A stretch of 8,252 nucleotides of DNA, from NCBI GenBank assembly GCA_029882335.1, contig JAOUKW010000176.1, positions 1 through 8,252 of the forward strand, read 5' to 3'. Under the pieces are notes generated by a model. It saw only the letters and a program-made list of their open reading frames with translations. It did no database searches and had not been told where the DNA came from. Shown here piece by piece: positions 6,369 to 8,252 of this stretch. This DNA is from Candidatus Heimdallarchaeota archaeon. Its GTDB lineage: Archaea > Asgardarchaeota > Heimdallarchaeia > Heimdallarchaeales > Kariarchaeaceae. Position numbers and translations under genes: made by a program. Each line of letters begins with the position of its first letter. Positions within the stretch are counted from its first letter, which is position 1.

Positions 6369-7229
6369 CTATTGTAATTGAGTCATCTCTTCAGATATTT
6401 TCCATAATTTTTGTTGATTTTCCTCATTCTTGGCCACTTTTGAAGGATTTGCCTGACGAATATCAATTGATTTACCGCGTCCAAAATCATAGTAGTAGTT
6501 ACCTGTAACTCCCTCAAGTTCGGGTGCAGTGGCCAAATAAATAGATGTAGTAGCACCTTTTTTAGGATTTCTCGCATATAATTTAACTAGGTTCATTACT
6601 ATTTTTGATAAAATCCCATTATTTTTGGCAAATTGAGAGGCAACAAAGCCCGGATGTAAAGCATTTACTGTTATTTTTTTACCATTCAACCGGTTGGATA
6701 ATTCAATAGTAAACATGATATTTGCTAATTTTGATTGTCCGTACGTATTGAACCATTTATAGTTATTTTTATTTTGAATATCATCAAAATCAATTTCCTT
6801 ATTTTTATGAGCACCACTAGCCACATTTATAATTCTAGCAGAATCTGATTTTTCTAATTTTGGAAGCAGTAAATAAGTTAGAAGAAAATAAGACAAATGA
6901 TTTGTTGCCAGAGTTTTTTCAATGCCTTCAACTGTTTCTTGTCGTTTAAGGAAAATTGCACCTGCATTGTTAATTAACACATCTATTCTATCGTATTTAA
7001 TTTCGATTTCAGAAACTAAGTTTCTAATGTCTGATTGTAATGATAGATCTGCAAGAAGTAAATCAATAGAATTATTCCCTGTTTGTTGAATTATAGATTG
7101 TTTTGCTTTTTCTCCTCTCTCTTTATTCCTACAAACCATTATAATTTGATGATTCTCCTTTGCCAATCCGAGAGCTGTTTGAAATCCGATTCCTGCATTT
7201 GCACCGGTAATTAAAATAAGCTTTGTCAT
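6369..7229 (-). CDS. Short-chain dehydrogenase/reductase, retinol-dehydrogenase-like
   Basis: An NAD(P)-dependent oxidoreductase of the classical SDR family, close in style to the eukaryotic retinol dehydrogenase/WWOX-like branch. At 286 residues it is full length. The cofactor glycine motif TGANAGIG is at 8-15, and CRNKERGE at 33-40, with Arg after the second strand, suggests NADP(H) preference. NNAG is at 87-90. The catalytic tetrad is N110 (TNHLSYFLLT), S138 (NVASGAH), Y163 and K167 (YGQSK). The segment NALHPGFV at 189-196 after the active site is typical of this branch. No membrane anchor is present, so it is probably cytosolic. The ATG at 7227-7229 precedes the TGA motif at the usual distance; no Shine-Dalgarno site is visible. 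It reads away from a methyltransferase gene across only 60 bases. The substrate (a ketone, aldehyde or alcohol, perhaps lipid-like) cannot be read from the sequence. Confidence 0.93.
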   Translation of the reverse strand: MTKLILITGANAGIGFQTALGLAKENHQIIMVCRNKERGEKAKQSIIQQTGNNSIDLLLADLSLQSDIRNLVSEIEIKYDRIDVLINNAGAIFLKRQETVEGIEKTLATNHLSYFLLTYLLLPKLEKSDSARIINVASGAHKNKEIDFDDIQNKNNYKWFNTYGQSKLANIMFTIELSNRLNGKKITVNALHPGFVASQFAKNNGILSKIVMNLVKLYARNPKKGATTSIYLATAPELEGVTGNYYYDFGRGKSIDIRQANPSKVAKNEENQQKLWKISEEMTQLQ

Positions 7230-7257
7230 GATATTTTAAATGATATTCTCTTAAAAA

Positions 7258-7273
7258 AAATTATTATATCTTA
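7258..7273. promoter_or_regulatory. Shared TATA region of divergent dehydrogenase and methyltransferase genes
   Basis: On the plus strand TTATTATATC (7261-7270) is centred about 25 bases before the methyltransferase ATG at 7290. On the minus strand the same bases read GATATAATAA, about 30-40 bases before the dehydrogenase ATG at 7229. Neither gene has a Shine-Dalgarno site. The two promoters therefore seem to overlap physically, so preinitiation complexes might compete. Confidence 0.45.
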
Positions 7274-7289
7274 GCAAACATAATGTATT

Positions 7290-7916
7290 ATGGTTCAAGA
7301 TGATACCAACATTTCAAGATATTTTAATAAAAAAAGCAAAAAGATGGTAAAAGAGCACGATAAAAAAGGAATACCACAATCAATGAAATATCAAATAGAT
7401 GACATAATGAGTTATAATGTGGGTTCAGCTTTTGATGTTGGATCTGGACCAGGTACATTACTGATCAATTTATTTGAGCTTGGGTTGAATAAAGGTTATG
7501 GGATTGATCTATCACCTAGTATGAATAATTATGCAACAGAACGTCTTATTACCTCGGGTATAGATAAAAACGCTTTTGAAATTTATGAAGGTTCTTTTTT
7601 GGAATTAGATGCAAATATCACACCAGAGGCTATTTCACTACATAGAGTAATTTGTTGTCATCCAGATCGTCAAGGTATGATTGCAAAATCGATTTCATAC
7701 AAACCCAAAGTTATTACTCTTACAATTCCGAGAGATACTCCATTGCATAGACTGTTTTTCTTAATTCTTAAATTATCTGCAAAGGTATTTTCGAGATTAT
7801 CGATATACAATCATAGAATTCATACAATTCAAGCACAACTTCTTGATTCAGGATATTCACTTAGTACTGAAAATAAATCATTTATTTGGACTACATTAAC
7901 CTTTATTAAAGATTAA
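7290..7916 (+). CDS. Class I SAM-dependent methyltransferase
   Basis: A 208-residue Rossmann-fold methyltransferase. SAM-binding motif I is AFDVGSGPGTLL at 47-58, and motif II supplies ribose-binding D73 in GYGIDLSPSMNNYA. The segment LHRVICCHPDRQGMI (118-131), followed by ITLTIPRDTP (142-151), resembles a widespread family of small methyltransferases distantly related to the magnesium-protoporphyrin methyltransferase C-terminus, with a CC(Y/H)PD motif after strand four. There is no sign of chlorophyll synthesis in the window, so that relationship is structural only. The ATG at 7290 is supported by the TATA box about 25 bases upstream; another ATG at 7283 is out of frame. The acceptor molecule is unknown. 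A functional link with the divergent dehydrogenase is possible through their shared promoter region but is an inference. Confidence 0.88.
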   Translation: MVQDDTNISRYFNKKSKKMVKEHDKKGIPQSMKYQIDDIMSYNVGSAFDVGSGPGTLLINLFELGLNKGYGIDLSPSMNNYATERLITSGIDKNAFEIYEGSFLELDANITPEAISLHRVICCHPDRQGMIAKSISYKPKVITLTIPRDTPLHRLFFLILKLSAKVFSRLSIYNHRIHTIQAQLLDSGYSLSTENKSFIWTTLTFIKD

Positions 7917-7951
7917 TTCAAAAAGACAACAATTAATGTATCTAACTTGAA

Positions 7952-7974
7952 TTTATCCTAAAGATAAAGTTTTT
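7952..7974 (+). terminator. Possible stem-loop and T tract after the methyltransferase
   Basis: TTTATC (7952-7957) and GATAAA (7963-7968) form a 6-base inverted repeat with a 5-base loop, followed by GTTTTT ending at 7974. It begins 36 bases after the methyltransferase stop, where a terminator is expected. The stem has only one G-C pair, and the T run could instead belong to the promoter of the next gene, since TTTTAGTATTA lies 18-28 bases before its ATG. Confidence 0.3.
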
Positions 7975-7998
7975 AGTATTAATCAAATTATAAAATTC

Positions 7999-8252
7999 AT
8001 GGTAGTTGAGTCAACCCTCGGATTACTCATATTTGCTTTATTATTGGGTATCAAACATTCAATGGACGTAGACCATGTAATAGCTATATCTTCTGTTTTT
8101 ACACGAGAAAGAAAATTCACAGATACTGCAAAATTATCATTTACATGGGCAATTGGCCATATGATGACAGCGGGAATAATTACTTTCATTTTATTTTCCA
8201 TCAAAGAAACCATTTTGGATACAATATTGGCAAATTTTGAGATACTAGTTGC
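7999..8252 (+). CDS. NiCoT/NicO-type nickel/cobalt transporter (3' end outside window)
   Basis: The first 84 residues of a multi-pass membrane protein of the nickel/cobalt transporter superfamily (NiCoT, NicO/UreH-like), which moves Ni2+ or Co2+ across the cell membrane. The first membrane helix (about 6-18) ends in the metal-binding signature H20-x4-D25-H26 within GIKHSMDVDHVIAISS. A second conserved histidine, H54, is in WAIGHMMTAG, followed by a second helix at about 51-67. The frame stays open to the window end. The ATG at 7999 is chosen because the signature then sits at the usual distance from the N-terminus. A weak TATA-like TTTTAGTATTA lies 18-28 bases upstream and there is no Shine-Dalgarno site. 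Uptake or efflux cannot be decided, and no nickel enzyme gene is visible. The opposite-strand frame here is a shadow. Confidence 0.82.
   Translation, partial: MVVESTLGLLIFALLLGIKHSMDVDHVIAISSVFTRERKFTDTAKLSFTWAIGHMMTAGIITFILFSIKETILDTILANFEILV

Noticed and set aside
6314..6508. Plus-strand 64-residue frame overlapping the dehydrogenase 3' end
   Set aside because: Most of it is antisense to the dehydrogenase, and there is no promoter or ribosome binding signal in its favour.
7983..8213. Minus-strand 76-residue frame at the window end
   Set aside because: It is antisense to the clear NiCoT-type frame with its HxxxxDH signature.

Overview
The window is an AT-rich stretch, probably from a low-GC archaeon. 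Several genes have an A/T-only TATA-like box about 20-35 bases before the start codon and no Shine-Dalgarno sequence, which is the pattern of near-leaderless archaeal mRNAs. A clear Shine-Dalgarno site appears only at the internal gene of the PH-domain operon, and another purine-rich site lies near the RNase D start. The gene mix (hybrid PAS histidine kinase, tandem membrane PH-domain proteins, eukaryote-like short-chain dehydrogenase, RNase D/HRDC exonuclease) would fit an Asgard-type archaeon, but that lineage is an inference from gene content.

Layout. Bases 1-1861 (+) hold most of a hybrid sensor histidine kinase whose 5' end lies outside the window. The reading frame is open from base 2, well upstream of the GTG at 182. 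An unrecognised 229-residue protein follows on the same strand with its own promoter. Its 3' end overlaps by 18 bases a convergent APH/choline-kinase-like phosphotransferase (2600-3553, -). A divergent promoter region leads to two overlapping paralogous genes for membrane-anchored bacterial-type PH-domain proteins (3673-4972, +). Convergent to these is an RNase D-like 3'-5' exonuclease on the minus strand. Then come a short-chain dehydrogenase (6369-7229, -), a divergent class I methyltransferase (7290-7916, +) and the beginning of a NiCoT/NicO-type nickel/cobalt transporter (7999 to the window end, +).

The most notable point is the RNase D-like gene. The first ATG in its open frame (at 5799) lies inside the third exonuclease motif, so a standard gene call would lose the catalytic half. 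The intact frame runs upstream to about 6261 and contains all DEDDy catalytic residues, yet has no ATG, GTG or TTG before 5799. An in-frame ATG at 6273 is separated from it by a TGA three codons later, and a purine-rich GAGGAG sits a few bases before ATA/ATT codons. This suggests a non-canonical start, a recoded or erroneous TGA, or a recently damaged gene.

The window does not form one obvious pathway. The only clear operon is the PH-domain pair. No mobile element, CRISPR array, tRNA or rRNA was seen, and no gene-free stretch exceeds 300 bases.
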